Shown here piece after piece: positions 1 through 8,362 of a stretch of 64,000 nt of DNA. Under the pieces are notes generated by a model. That model saw only the letters and a list, made by a program, of their open reading frames with translations, made no database searches and was not told the DNA's origin. Positions within the stretch are counted from its first letter, which is position 1. The number at the start of each line of letters is the position of its first letter. A program made the translations under genes and the position numbers. Origin of the DNA: JAAFIP01 sp031367325 (lineage in GTDB: Bacteria; Pseudomonadota; Gammaproteobacteria; Burkholderiales; Burkholderiaceae_C); the NCBI GenBank assembly GCA_031367325.1, contig JANLPQ010000022.1, positions 1-64,000 on the forward strand, in the 5' to 3' direction.

Positions 1-429
1 CGCGTGTTTGGCGGCTGGATTTCAGACCATTGGGGCGGTGTAAATACCTTGACTGCCGTTCTGGTGGTGGTGGCGATCACGTTGGTGCTGTGCGGTTTGG
101 CCAGCGGCTCGTTAGTAGTCACCACGCTGCTATTTATGCTGTGCTTTGCAGCGCTGGGTGCCGGCAATGGCGCGTTGTTTCAACTGGTGCCACTGCGCTG
201 GCCGATGGCTACCGCAGTGGCGGGCAGCATGATCGGCGAAGTAGGCGCATTAGGCGGCGGTTTGATACCCAACGCGATGGGCATGAGTAAGCAACACACT
301 GGTACCTACCTGTGGGGTTTTGTCGGCTTTGCGGTATGCGCAGTGCTGGTACTGCTAATGCTGCGTAGCATGCAAATTCGCTGGACTCGTACTTGGGCCG
401 AAAAAGGTGGGCGCGCCCGCAGTGCCTAG
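1..429 (+). CDS. narK: NarK/NasA-type MFS nitrate/nitrite transporter, C-terminal part (cut by window start)
   Basis: This is the last ~142 residues of a major-facilitator nitrate/nitrite transporter; the frame is open from base 1, so the start lies outside the window. It begins with the inter-helix loop RVFGGWISDHWGG. It has several hydrophobic helices and the glycine-rich nitrate signature region (GNGALFQLVPLRWP, then AGSMIGEVGALGGG), which is typical of the NarK/NasA family. The protein should import nitrate for the assimilatory reductases encoded downstream (nirB, nirD, nasA), though those lie 5 kb away behind three genes on the other strand. Whether it is an H+ symporter or an exchanger cannot be judged from this fragment. 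Confidence 0.88.
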   Translation, partial: RVFGGWISDHWGGVNTLTAVLVVVAITLVLCGLASGSLVVTTLLFMLCFAALGAGNGALFQLVPLRWPMATAVAGSMIGEVGALGGGLIPNAMGMSKQHTGTYLWGFVGFAVCAVLVLLMLRSMQIRWTRTWAEKGGRARSA

Positions 430-562
430 CGTTTTATGCATATGTGAAGATTAATATTTTTACACCGTGGAATGCGGCGATTGCGGGAAATGTGGTTTCT
501 CTAAGCTGCAGCAGCGCAAAAACACCTGAATTCACGCAGGTTTTTATAGTGCTTTACCCGTT

Positions 563-609
563 CTAGGCTGTAGAACATGCTCAACCAGCTATGCAATTGA
601 TAGTGTTTT
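563..609 (+). repeat. Dispersed palindromic element, copy 1
   Basis: Contains the core ATGCTCAACCAGCTATGCAA followed by TTGATAGT, matching the copy at 50050-50100 almost base for base. It is intergenic and sits just upstream of the longer repeat LR1. Confidence 0.75.
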
Positions 610-850
610 CCCATCCAAGATTGACCCGAAGCGCGGGCTGCTCAAACCCAGCAAAGAGCAATGTGACGAGTCGGGTCCGTCTCGATGAAAAATACGCAGC
701 AAGGCGCGCGTTGACAATGCTAGTTAAATCAAAAACTCATTTCGCGCGTGTTTGCGGAGTATTTTTGCAGCGAGATGCCCGGCTCGAGTCCAGCTCAGAC
801 GGAGATACCGCTAGCCAAGAGACCAACCAAGCAACCAACAGCCATCTGTA
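610..850 (+). repeat. Long repeat LR, copy 1
   Basis: About 240 bases align over their whole length with 50105-50340. Shared blocks include GTGACGAGTCGGGTCCGTCT, GATGAAAAATACG, GCGCGTGTTTGCGGAG and GCAGCGAGATGCCCGGCTCG. A more diverged copy lies inverted near 53190-53345. Both main copies are preceded by a palindromic element. No open frame is conserved between copies, so this is a non-coding repeat or a structured RNA rather than a gene. Confidence 0.8.
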
Positions 851-936
851 AGCAAACTAGAGATATACCAACCCCGCATCATATTTAGTGCGGTGCATTC
901 AATCTCCAGGCGCTATTTTCTAGATTTTTAGCCCAC

Positions 937-985
937 CTAGGCCGTAGTTACTGCTCAAGCAGCTATTTAATACATAGCGTCTAGT
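937..985 (+). repeat. Dispersed palindromic element, copy 2
   Basis: Has GGCCGTAG then TTACTGCTCAAGCAGCTATT, followed by TAATACATAG. It overlaps the last codons and stop of the PLP-enzyme gene, so it may have supplied that gene's 3' end. Confidence 0.7.
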
Positions 986-2135
986 GTCTTAGCGCTATGT
1001 CCCCAGGCATCACCCCAGAGGCCATCCACTGGGCCACTGCGTCGCGCTGACTATTGCAAGCCAAACCGCAATCAGCCAGCCAGGCATCGTTAAAGTAAGT
1101 ATTGCTGTAGCGTGCGCCGCTGTCGCACAGTATGGTGACGATAGAGCCCATTTGACCCTGCGCTTGCATTTGGTGCGCCACGCTCAGCGCCGCAACCAAA
1201 TTGGTGCCGCTAGAGCCGCCCACTGCGCGGCCCAGCACATGGCTTAGCGCGTGCATGGCAGCTAATGACCACACATCGGGCACTTTGACCATGGCGTCAA
1301 TCGCATCAGGCATAAAGCTGGCTTCTACCCGAGGGCGGCCAATACCTTCGATACGCGAACCTTGGGCAATGGTGAGTGACGTGTCGCGGCTATGGTAGTA
1401 GTCGTAGAACACGCTGCGCTCGGCGTCTACCCCGCACACTTGCGTGGTGCTGCGGGTGGGGTCGGCGTGGTAGCGCACATAGCGCCCCAGCGTGGCCAGC
1501 GTGCCGCCCGTGCCTGCACTGGCTACCAGCCAAGCGGGCGTGGGGTAGCGCTCTAGCTTCATTTGCGTGAAAATGCTCTCGGCAATATTGTTGTTGGCCC
1601 GCCAGTCGGTCGCGCGTTCGGCATAGGTAAACTGGTCCATGTAGTGGCCACCCAGCTCTGTAGCCAACCGCTCTGATTCGCTGTAAATCGTGGTGGGGTC
1701 AGCCACCAAACGGCAGCGGCCCCCGTAGAACTCGATAGCGGCAATCTTCTCGCTGCTGGTGGTCTGGGGCATCACCGCAACAAAAGGCAAGCCCAGTAAG
1801 CGCGCAAAATACGCCTCTGAAATAGCGGTAGACCCGCTAGAGGCCTCTACCACCGTGCTGCCTTGGTGCAGCCAGCCATTGCACAGCGCGTACAAAAACA
1901 AGCTGCGCGCCAGGCGGTGTTTTAAGCTGCCCGTGGGGTGGCTAGACTCGTCTTTGAAGTACAAATCAATATCGGGGTAGCCTGGTAGTGGCACAGGAAT
2001 CAAGTGCGTATCGGACGATCTTTGGTAGTCTGCTTCAATGTGGCGCACAGAATGTGCGGACCATGCGCGGGATGAACCAGAGGTAGGCGATGTAAGTTGC
2101 ATGCGGCAAATTATGGGGCATACCTGCGCTGGCAC
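981..2135 (-). CDS. PLP-dependent cysteine synthase family protein (Cds1-like)
   Basis: A fold-type II pyridoxal-phosphate enzyme of 384 residues from a GTG start. The PLP lysine is K72 in HPTGSLKHRLA, and the phosphate/substrate loop EASSGSTAIS follows near residue 100. SAGTGGTLATLGRY near residue 205 is the glycine-rich phosphate-binding loop. The family includes cysteine synthases and Cds1-type cysteine desulfhydrases; sequence alone does not separate these. Start choice is uncertain: the GTG at 2135 has AGGA almost touching it, and an ATG at 2102 (MQLTSPTSGSS) would remove 11 residues. The gene is transcribed with the kinase/phosphatase upstream (24-base gap), so co-transcription is likely. 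A link to sulfur supply for siroheme and Fe-S enzymes of nitrate reduction is inference only. Confidence 0.8.
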   Translation of the reverse strand: MPAQVCPIICRMQLTSPTSGSSRAWSAHSVRHIEADYQRSSDTHLIPVPLPGYPDIDLYFKDESSHPTGSLKHRLARSLFLYALCNGWLHQGSTVVEASSGSTAISEAYFARLLGLPFVAVMPQTTSSEKIAAIEFYGGRCRLVADPTTIYSESERLATELGGHYMDQFTYAERATDWRANNNIAESIFTQMKLERYPTPAWLVASAGTGGTLATLGRYVRYHADPTRSTTQVCGVDAERSVFYDYYHSRDTSLTIAQGSRIEGIGRPRVEASFMPDAIDAMVKVPDVWSLAAMHALSHVLGRAVGGSSGTNLVAALSVAHQMQAQGQMGSIVTILCDSGARYSNTYFNDAWLADCGLACNSQRDAVAQWMASGVMPGDIALRH

Positions 2136-2159
2136 ATCCTACAAACCAATGCAGACCTA

Positions 2160-3893
2160 TTAAGTAGGCAAGAATATCAACCAATACACCAGCAACAAAT
2201 TAAACAATACGCTCACAGCCAAAGCTACTTTCCACAGCGCTGTAGGGTCGCGCTGCAGCAGGGGCGTAGCTTGCAGGGCACCTAGCGGGCGCGATGCACC
2301 ACGCTCTAGCGCCAGTAAAAATTCTTCGGCTGTTTCAAAACGCTGCTTATGGTCGCGCGCTATCGCTTTCAGCACAATATGGTCTAGCCAAATGGGCACT
2401 TCGGGATGGTTGCGGCTGGGTGGTACGGGGTCACGAAAGTAGCGGCCTGTTTGGTACGGCAGCACCTCACCGTAGGGCAGCTTACCCGTTAATAGCTGGT
2501 ACAGCGTCACGCCCAGTGCGTACAAATCGCTTTGCGCGTTAGCAGGCATTTCATCAGTATCGCCCTGCACGCTGTAGCCAAACTGCTCGGGGTTGATGTA
2601 GCTGGGCGTGCCTGCGTGCAGCAGGCGGGTAGATTCAGGCTCGTTGCCGCTAAGGGCTACGCCCAAATCCAGCACCCGCAGTATGCCGTCAGCACCCAAA
2701 TGCAAATTGGCCGGTTTGATGTCGCGGTGAATCACCCCTTGCCGGTGCAAGCGGCCTAGCGCTTTAAGGGCGTGGCTGGCAGCGCTGGTGGCCTGCTGCA
2801 CGCCAAGGTGGCCTTGACCCGACAATAGCTGCGCCAGCGTCTCACCACTGTGCCAGTCGTACAGCAAGTAGAAGCTACTGCCGGGGCCCGTGGGCGGCTG
2901 GTCGTGCAAATGCACCAAATGGTCGGCTGCGCGGCTGGTTTGCATGCGCTTAGCCAGCCACGCTTCGTGCGCCAGCATAGCGCGCTCTTGCGCATCATGC
3001 TGGCGTGCGGGGTGCAAAGCTTTGAGGGCATATAGCTGCTGCGTGCTTGGGTCGCGTACTTGGTACAGCAGGTTAATGCCGCTGTCGGCCACGATGGCAG
3101 TCACTGTCATGCCATCAATAACATCGCCTACTTTTAGTTTAGGTGGTATCGGCAACGCCAAGGCTTGGCGGTTTTCGTCATTCAGCGTGGCCTCTAGTAC
3201 GCCCAGCACGCGCAGCACCATGGCACTGGCGTTGTCGTGGCTACCTAAATCCAATGCGGCTTGCACCAATTGGTCGCTCATGGCTTGGGCTGATGCCGGT
3301 TCGGCAAACACTTTCAGGCGTCTGTCGGGCACGGTGCCATGTACACCATCAGTTAATAAAATGAACACATCGCCTACCTGCAAATCGCCCTGCGAATAGT
3401 CCACCAGCAAGCGTTCGTCGGCACCTACTGAGCGCAGCAACTGGTGACGCATGTCGGGGTGGTCTACTACATGGTCGGTAGTAAGCAGCGTAGTGTGCCC
3501 ATCGCGCAGCAGATAGGCGCGCGTGTCGCCCACGTGGGCCAGTGTGTAGCTTTGGCCGCGCAAGACTATAGCTGTGAGCGTCGTGAGTCCATACTCTTTT
3601 TGACGCCGGCGGTTCACGCCTAACAGCCAGCTGTTGTGCGCGCTGAGCACACGGTCTATGGCCACTGTGGTGTCCCACGTAGCAGGGGTGTCAAAGTAGT
3701 CGCGTACTAAGCTCATCACCGCGGTTTGCGCGGCTTCTTTGCCTTGGCCACCAGCGCTTACGCCGTCGGCTATGGCGCAAATAGCCCCAAAACTCTCGCG
3801 CCCTGCCTCGGGCAGCATGGCGGCGCAAAAGTCTTCGTTGACGTCTTTTTTGCCAGCGAGTGAGGTGTAGCCAATATCAAGTTCAAATGCCAT
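2160..3893 (-). CDS. Bifunctional PP2C-type phosphatase / Ser-Thr protein kinase with C-terminal membrane anchor
   Basis: A 577-residue fusion. Residues ~5-232 are a PP2C-type phosphatase, with metal-binding motifs EDF (20-22), ADGVS (42-46), GDTRAYL (122-128), TDGVHG and DNAS. Residues ~265-530 are a Hanks-type kinase: K291 in YALKAL, catalytic loop HRDIKPAN at 389-396, DLG (409-411) where DFG is usual, and GTPSYINPEQ as the activation segment. A single hydrophobic helix at ~553-575 should anchor it with the enzyme domains in the cytoplasm. Such bifunctional proteins are known next to nitrate-assimilation genes in beta- and gammaproteobacteria. Here the gene lies between the NarK-type transporter and nirBD-nasA. 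Its target is not visible; regulation of nitrate uptake or reduction is an inference. Confidence 0.9.
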   Translation of the reverse strand: MAFELDIGYTSLAGKKDVNEDFCAAMLPEAGRESFGAICAIADGVSAGGQGKEAAQTAVMSLVRDYFDTPATWDTTVAIDRVLSAHNSWLLGVNRRRQKEYGLTTLTAIVLRGQSYTLAHVGDTRAYLLRDGHTTLLTTDHVVDHPDMRHQLLRSVGADERLLVDYSQGDLQVGDVFILLTDGVHGTVPDRRLKVFAEPASAQAMSDQLVQAALDLGSHDNASAMVLRVLGVLEATLNDENRQALALPIPPKLKVGDVIDGMTVTAIVADSGINLLYQVRDPSTQQLYALKALHPARQHDAQERAMLAHEAWLAKRMQTSRAADHLVHLHDQPPTGPGSSFYLLYDWHSGETLAQLLSGQGHLGVQQATSAASHALKALGRLHRQGVIHRDIKPANLHLGADGILRVLDLGVALSGNEPESTRLLHAGTPSYINPEQFGYSVQGDTDEMPANAQSDLYALGVTLYQLLTGKLPYGEVLPYQTGRYFRDPVPPSRNHPEVPIWLDHIVLKAIARDHKQRFETAEEFLLALERGASRPLGALQATPLLQRDPTALWKVALAVSVLFNLLLVYWLIFLPT

Positions 3894-3978
3894 GCACCAG
3901 TTTATGCAATTTGTGTGCCCAATGGTGGTGCTTGCTGTTTTGGTGCGTTTTACTGGGGTTTCGCAGTTTTAAGGTATT

Positions 3979-4056
3979 TTGAGGCCATTTTTTTTAACTA
4001 AATAGGTCTGTAACCCCGGTAAATACTGCTTAATCAGCTATTTAATTTGTAGCGGC
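3979..4056 (+). repeat. Dispersed palindromic element, copy 3 (extended form)
   Basis: Core ATACTGCTTAATCAGCTATT plus TAATTTGTAG. Upstream, GGCC-T-rich and AGGTCTGTAACCCC match the extended copy at 53071-53147, which shows that the unit is ~75 bases and not only the palindromic core. Confidence 0.75.
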
Positions 4057-4091
4057 TACAGGGTTTTACTCGTAGACCTCGCGGTCGCACA

Positions 4092-4164
4092 GCAACGTAC
4101 GGCATGCCTATGCCAAACGGACCTGCGGCCCTTTATTGTTTGTCATAGGCACACCGAACGTTGC
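4092..4164. repeat. Large hairpin A
   Basis: Arms 4092-4118 and 4138-4164 are inverted complements with about 24 of 27 positions pairing; the 19-base loop is GC-rich then AT-rich. The loop and inner arm (4119-4154) are also repeated in inverse orientation at about 4277-4311, inside hairpin B. Confidence 0.75.
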
Positions 4165-4263
4165 TGCGCTCCACTGGCGTGGTCGCTGGTGGAAGAACGG
4201 CCGCCGTACTGTTTTTTTATTGACTGTGATCACCGCCGAGCGAAACCCTAGCCCCACTACAAG

Positions 4264-4347
4264 CGTGCTGTTGTGGTGTGTGTCCTATGCCAAACAATAA
4301 AGGGCCGCTAGGTACGTTGGGCATGGGACACACGCCGCAGCAGCACG
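4264..4347. repeat. Large hairpin B
   Basis: Arms 4264-4295 and 4316-4347 are inverted complements (imperfect, many mismatches being G-U compatible) around a 20-base loop. The flanks, CACTACAAGCG on the left and GCGTGCCAGAACAA on the right, resemble those of the compact palindrome at 53448-53474. Confidence 0.7.
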
Positions 4348-4428
4348 CGTGCCAGAACAAAGAGCTTTCTTTACAAGCCGAAGCAGCGTGCACTGGTATA
4401 ACAACGAACGCGAAGCACGAAGCAAAGC

Positions 4429-5163
4429 CTAAAACCGCTCATGCCCCAGCAAAAAGCGCCACTGCCCTACCGCCAAGTCAGCCATCGGCACCCGCCCCAC
4501 ACGAATACGCTTCATGCCTACTACTGCTAGGCCTGCATGCCCACACACAGCCGCAATATTGCCCGGCGAGCCGCCCTTGACTGCAAAGCGCAGCCCCGTG
4601 ATGGCATCGGTTTGCTTGCTCAGTGCTACTTTAGCGTTCAAAACCAGCCGGTCGTTACGCAGCAACGGGCGGTTTAAACCGTGCAACACCTCGGGGGTCA
4701 CATCGCCCGTCACATCCACGATCACCTCGTTTTCAACCAGTGCGGCGTCGTCCCATAGCTTGCGCCTGATCGGAAAATCTTGCGTAAACACTACTAGGCC
4801 GCTGGCACCTAGCTCCAGCGGGGTGACGCATACCTGTTCTTTCAAATGGCGTTTGAGCAGGCGCACGCCTGAACGGTCTGCTTTGCTGCGATTTGCTTCT
4901 TGCAATAGCTCGCCTGCTGGCTTAGGGCCATCGCCCCAGTCGTACCCCGCTGGCTTGTGCAGCAGCAGTGTCATGGGCACGCTTTCTAACAATGTGGCGT
5001 TGGCGTCTAGCTCGATACGCTCAGTCGTCACGCGGTGTTGCGGGCTTTCTTCTACGTGGCCGTTTACGCGCACCCAGCCGCCCTCAATATACTGCTCGGC
5101 TTGGCTGCGTGAGCAAGGCAACATTTCGGCAAGGCGTTTGGCTAGGCGGACAGGTTCGGTCAT
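4429..5163 (-). CDS. S4-domain RsuA/RluF-type rRNA pseudouridine synthase homologue
   Basis: From the preferred ATG at 5163 the protein has 244 residues; an upstream in-frame ATG at 5241 would add 26 non-family residues. An S4 RNA-binding domain comes first (VRLAKRLAEMLPCSRSQAEQYIEGGWVRVNG), followed by the RsuA-like catalytic domain beginning LLHKPAGYDWG. In this family the catalytic aspartate sits in GRLDxxTxGLLL; the corresponding stretch here is TPLELGASGLVVFTQD, which places glutamate (E117 from this start) where the aspartate is expected. It could be a lineage-specific variant or an RNA-binding protein that has lost catalysis. It is divergent from nirB, whose coding sequence starts 118 bases away. 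Confidence 0.8.
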   Translation of the reverse strand: MTEPVRLAKRLAEMLPCSRSQAEQYIEGGWVRVNGHVEESPQHRVTTERIELDANATLLESVPMTLLLHKPAGYDWGDGPKPAGELLQEANRSKADRSGVRLLKRHLKEQVCVTPLELGASGLVVFTQDFPIRRKLWDDAALVENEVIVDVTGDVTPEVLHGLNRPLLRNDRLVLNAKVALSKQTDAITGLRFAVKGGSPGNIAAVCGHAGLAVVGMKRIRVGRVPMADLAVGQWRFLLGHERF

Positions 5164-5281
5164 GGGTAGAAAAGTCAGAAAGTCAAGCGACGCACCAATT
5201 GAGTGCCATCTTTGTATGACAGATTGGCATGGGCTTTGCAATTAAATGTTCTATTGAGTATGGCATAGCCGAGGGTAGCGC

Positions 5282-7726
5282 ATGAAGAAGTCTAAGTTAG
5301 TGATGGTGGGCAATGGGATGGCAGGTGTACGCACCATTGAGGAGCTTTTGAAAATTGCGCCCGAGCTGTATGACATCACTGTGTTTGGTGCCGAGCCGCA
5401 CCCTAACTACAACCGTATTTTGTTGTCCCCAGTGCTAGCTGGTGAGCAGACGCTCGATGAAATCGTTTTGAATTCTTGGGACTGGTACAAAGAAAACAAT
5501 ATTACGCTGCATGCTGGTAAAAAAGTAGTGGAAGTAGACCGCGTCAAACGCACAGTGCGGTCAGATGATGGTACCGAGGTGGAATACGACCGCTTGTTGA
5601 TGTGCACCGGCTCTAATCCGTTTATCTTGCCCATCCCCGGCAAAGACTTAAAAGGCGTGATTGCCTACCGCGACATTGCCGACACCAACGCCATGATTGA
5701 GGCGTCTACCAAATACAAAAAAGCGGTCGTCGTTGGCGGTGGCTTGCTAGGGCTAGAGGCAGCTAACGGCCTGATGCTGCGCGGCATGCAAGTGACCGTG
5801 ATACATGTGATGCCAACACTGATGGAACGCCAGCTAGATGCGGTTGCAGGCGGATTGCTACAAAAATCGCTGGAAGAGCGTGGTTTGAAATTTGTGATGG
5901 GTGGTCAAACCCAAGCGCTGATTCCTGATAAAGATGGCCGCGTGATGGCCCTGCAGTTTAAAGATGGCACCGAGATACCTACCGATCTGGTTGTAATGGC
6001 GGTAGGTATTCGACCCAACACCGAGCTGGCTTTGTCCATGCGCCTACACTGCGACCGCGGCATTGTGGTGAATGACACCATGCAAACCGTGACCGATGCA
6101 CGCATCTACAGCGTGGGCGAATGTGCGGCGCACCGCGGTATTGCGTATGGCTTGGTTGCACCACTTTTTGAACAAGCTAAAGTAGCCGCCAACCACTTGG
6201 CGCAGTTTGGCATTGGCCGCTATGTCGGCTCGCTCACATCCACCAAGCTCAAAGTCACCGGTATTGATTTGTTCAGCGCGGGTGACTTTTCGGGTGGCGA
6301 GGGCACCGAAGAAATTGTGATGAGCGACCCCTTTGGTGGCGTGTACAAAAAGCTGGTGCTCAAAGACGATAAGCTGATTGGCGCATGTTTGTATGGCGAC
6401 ACGGTAGACGGCAGCTATTACTTTAAACTTTTGCGCGACGGTAAAAACGTGTCCGACATCCGCGATAAGCTGATGTTTGGCGAAGCCGCTATCAACAACG
6501 GCATCGGCGATGTGGGCCACCAAGGCCACACCAAAGCGGCCAGCATGGCCGACAGCGACGAGGTGTGTGGCTGCAACGGTGTAACCAAAGGCACTATCTG
6601 CAAAGCGATCCGTGAGAAGGGTTTGTTCACACTCGATGAAGTAAAAAAGCACACCAAAGCCAGCGCGTCCTGCGGATCGTGCACTGGTTTGGTAGAGCAG
6701 ATTTTGATGTTTACAGCTGGTGGCGACTATTCCGCCACACCCAAGCTCAAAGCCATGTGTGGCTGCACAGACCACGGTCACCAAGCCGTGCGCGAAGCGA
6801 TAGTGGCTAACAAGCTATTGACAATTGGCAGTGTGTACGAGACCTTGAACTGGAAATCACCCAACGGCTGCGCCTCGTGCCGGCCAGCCATTAATTACTA
6901 CGTCACGTCGTCGTGGCCCAAAGAAGCCAAAGACGATCCGCAAAGCCGCTTTATCAATGAACGCAGCCATGCCAACATCCAAAAAGATGGCACTTACAGC
7001 GTTATCCCGCGTATGTGGGGTGGCGAGACCACGGCCAGTGAGCTGCGCCGCATAGCCGATGCAGTAGACAAGTACAAAATCCCCACGGTCAAGGTCACGG
7101 GCGGCCAGCGCATTGACTTGCTGGGCGTGAAAAAAGAAGACTTGGTCAATGTATGGAAAGACATCGGCATGCCCAGCGGCCACGCGTACGCCAAAGCCCT
7201 GCGCACGGTTAAAACCTGCGTGGGCAGCGAATGGTGTCGCATGGGCACCCAAGACAGCACGCAAATGGGCAAAGACCTTGAGCGCGCCATGTGGCGCATG
7301 TACGCACCACACAAAGTCAAATTTGCCGTCAGCGGCTGCCCGCGTAATTGCGCCGAAGCAGGCATCAAAGACGTTGGCATTATTGGCGTAGACAGCGGCT
7401 GGGAAATGTATGTGGCGGGCAACGGCGGCATTAAAACCGAAGTGGCACACTTTTTTACCAAGGTCAAAACCCCTGCCGAAGTGCTTGAATACACCGGTGC
7501 GTTTTGCGAACTGTACCGCCAAGAAGGCTGGTACCTAGAACGCACCGTGCACTACGTGTCACGCGTTGGATTGGACTATGTTAAAAAACGCATCTTGGAC
7601 GACCACGAAGGTCGTAAAGCCCTATGGGAGCGACTGCAATTTGCTCTCGACGGCGAGCCAGACCCTTGGTTCGACTTTGACAAAGCGGCTGTGGATACGC
7701 GGCAGTTTGAGGCTATTGCTGTTTGA
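5282..7726 (+). CDS. nirB: NADH-dependent assimilatory nitrite reductase, large subunit
   Basis: This 814-residue protein has the length and order of domains of NirB, which reduces nitrite to ammonium with NADH using FAD, an Fe-S cluster and siroheme. An N-terminal FAD/NAD(P) oxidoreductase (LVMVGNGMAGVRTIEELL; NADH site VVVGGGLLGLEAANGL) is followed by a BFD-like [2Fe-2S] domain with four cysteines (CGCNGVTKGTIC, SASCGSCTGLV). A second cysteine pair region follows (CGCTDHG, NGCASCRPAINYY). The C-terminal sulfite/nitrite reductase half carries the siroheme/4Fe-4S cysteines in TCVGSEWCRMG and VSGCPRNCAEAG. GAGGGTAGC before the ATG is a plausible ribosome site. It should be read with nirD and nasA, although a MITE-like inverted repeat separates it from nirD. 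Confidence 0.97.
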   Translation: MKKSKLVMVGNGMAGVRTIEELLKIAPELYDITVFGAEPHPNYNRILLSPVLAGEQTLDEIVLNSWDWYKENNITLHAGKKVVEVDRVKRTVRSDDGTEVEYDRLLMCTGSNPFILPIPGKDLKGVIAYRDIADTNAMIEASTKYKKAVVVGGGLLGLEAANGLMLRGMQVTVIHVMPTLMERQLDAVAGGLLQKSLEERGLKFVMGGQTQALIPDKDGRVMALQFKDGTEIPTDLVVMAVGIRPNTELALSMRLHCDRGIVVNDTMQTVTDARIYSVGECAAHRGIAYGLVAPLFEQAKVAANHLAQFGIGRYVGSLTSTKLKVTGIDLFSAGDFSGGEGTEEIVMSDPFGGVYKKLVLKDDKLIGACLYGDTVDGSYYFKLLRDGKNVSDIRDKLMFGEAAINNGIGDVGHQGHTKAASMADSDEVCGCNGVTKGTICKAIREKGLFTLDEVKKHTKASASCGSCTGLVEQILMFTAGGDYSATPKLKAMCGCTDHGHQAVREAIVANKLLTIGSVYETLNWKSPNGCASCRPAINYYVTSSWPKEAKDDPQSRFINERSHANIQKDGTYSVIPRMWGGETTASELRRIADAVDKYKIPTVKVTGGQRIDLLGVKKEDLVNVWKDIGMPSGHAYAKALRTVKTCVGSEWCRMGTQDSTQMGKDLERAMWRMYAPHKVKFAVSGCPRNCAEAGIKDVGIIGVDSGWEMYVAGNGGIKTEVAHFFTKVKTPAEVLEYTGAFCELYRQEGWYLERTVHYVSRVGLDYVKKRILDDHEGRKALWERLQFALDGEPDPWFDFDKAAVDTRQFEAIAV

Positions 7727-7743
7727 AAATTTTTTATACGGAC

Positions 7744-7945
7744 TTCTGGACGCGAAGGGCGCTAAGGTTACGCGAAGGACGCGAAAGAAGAAAAAAGAAG
7801 ATAAAAAAGAAATATTAAATTTATGAAATTGAAATTGAAATAGAAGCAAGTTTTTGAAATATTTATTTAAATAAATTTCATAAAATATTTTTTGTATTCC
7901 TTTCGCGTCCTTCGCGTAAACTTAGCGCCCTTCGCGTCCAGCAAT
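7744..7945. repeat. MITE-like inverted repeat between nirB and nirD
   Basis: GC-rich outer arms (about 7748-7788 and 7900-7941) are near-perfect inverted complements built of the short unit TTCGCGTCC / CGCGAAGGACGCGAAAG. Between them is a very AT-rich core that is itself partly self-complementary around AAATTTATGAAATT and AAATTTCATAAAATATTT. Repeats with this kind of CGCGAAGG composition occur in intergenic regions of many bacteria. No transposase is encoded. In the nirB-nirD transcript it would form a long hairpin. Confidence 0.85.
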
Positions 7946-7975
7946 CCGATTTCGTCCTATAGATAACTACACCCC

Positions 7976-8362
7976 ATGACCGCTTGGAAAAAAATCTGCT
8001 TCGTTAAAGACATCCCCGTATTAGGATCACGCCGCATCACGCGTGCCCAAGGCATGGATGTGGCCGTATTCAGGAACAGCGAGGACAAAGTATTCGCCCT
8101 GCTAGACCGCTGCCCGCACAAAGGTGGGCCCCTTAGTCAAGGCATTGTGCACGGGGAGAGCGTAGCTTGCCCTCTGCACAATTGGAATATAGGATTAGGC
8201 GACGGTTGCGCCAAAGCGCCCGATGAAGGTTGCTCGCCCAAGTTTGCAGTGCAGGTGACAGATGGCGAGGTATTTTTAGACATCCACGAGCTCGCTACGC
8301 ACGCAATTGACCTTGCCAAGCCCTTAGCTGGCCCCGAGCTGAAAGCGTCTTTGGTGGCATGA
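7976..8362 (+). CDS. nirD: Nitrite reductase small subunit, Rieske type
   Basis: A 128-residue Rieske-fold protein that partners NirB. It keeps a complete set of [2Fe-2S] ligands: C46-P-H48 in DRCPHKGGPL and C65-P-L-H68 in ACPLHNW. The C-terminal tail of about 20 residues extends past the Rieske fold. Its stop overlaps the nasA start in ATGA, which implies translational coupling with nasA. It is 249 bases from nirB because of the inserted inverted repeat. Confidence 0.95.
   Translation: MTAWKKICFVKDIPVLGSRRITRAQGMDVAVFRNSEDKVFALLDRCPHKGGPLSQGIVHGESVACPLHNWNIGLGDGCAKAPDEGCSPKFAVQVTDGEVFLDIHELATHAIDLAKPLAGPELKASLVA

Larger units (their letters stand above)
430..980. other. Intergenic region made of dispersed repeats
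   Basis: About 550 bases lie between the transporter and the PLP enzyme. They hold a repeat unit shared with 49.65-50.34 kb (444-500 and 610-850 here) and two copies of the short palindromic element (about 563-609 and 937-985). An 86-codon open frame at 591-851 lies wholly within the repeat and is not considered a gene. Confidence 0.6.
3894..4428. other. Intergenic region with palindromic element and two large hairpins
   Basis: About 535 bases without a gene. It holds an extended palindromic element (3979-4056), a 27-bp-arm hairpin (4092-4164) and a second hairpin with ~32-bp arms (4264-4347). A 100-codon open frame at 4278-4580 runs across the hairpin into the antisense of the next gene and is not considered real. 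Confidence 0.6.

Noticed and set aside
591..851. 86-codon open frame
   Set aside because: It lies entirely within long repeat copy 1 and the frame is not kept in copy 2.
4081..4350. CRISPR-like repeats
   Set aside because: Only two inverted modules, no regularly spaced direct repeats and no cas genes.
4278..4580. 100-codon open frame
   Set aside because: Begins in hairpin B and continues antisense through the end of the pseudouridine-synthase gene; no ribosome site or domain.
6044..6784. 246-codon open frame antisense to nirB
   Set aside because: Codon structure follows the nirB strand; the product has no recognisable domain and similar antisense frames occur across nirB and nasA.
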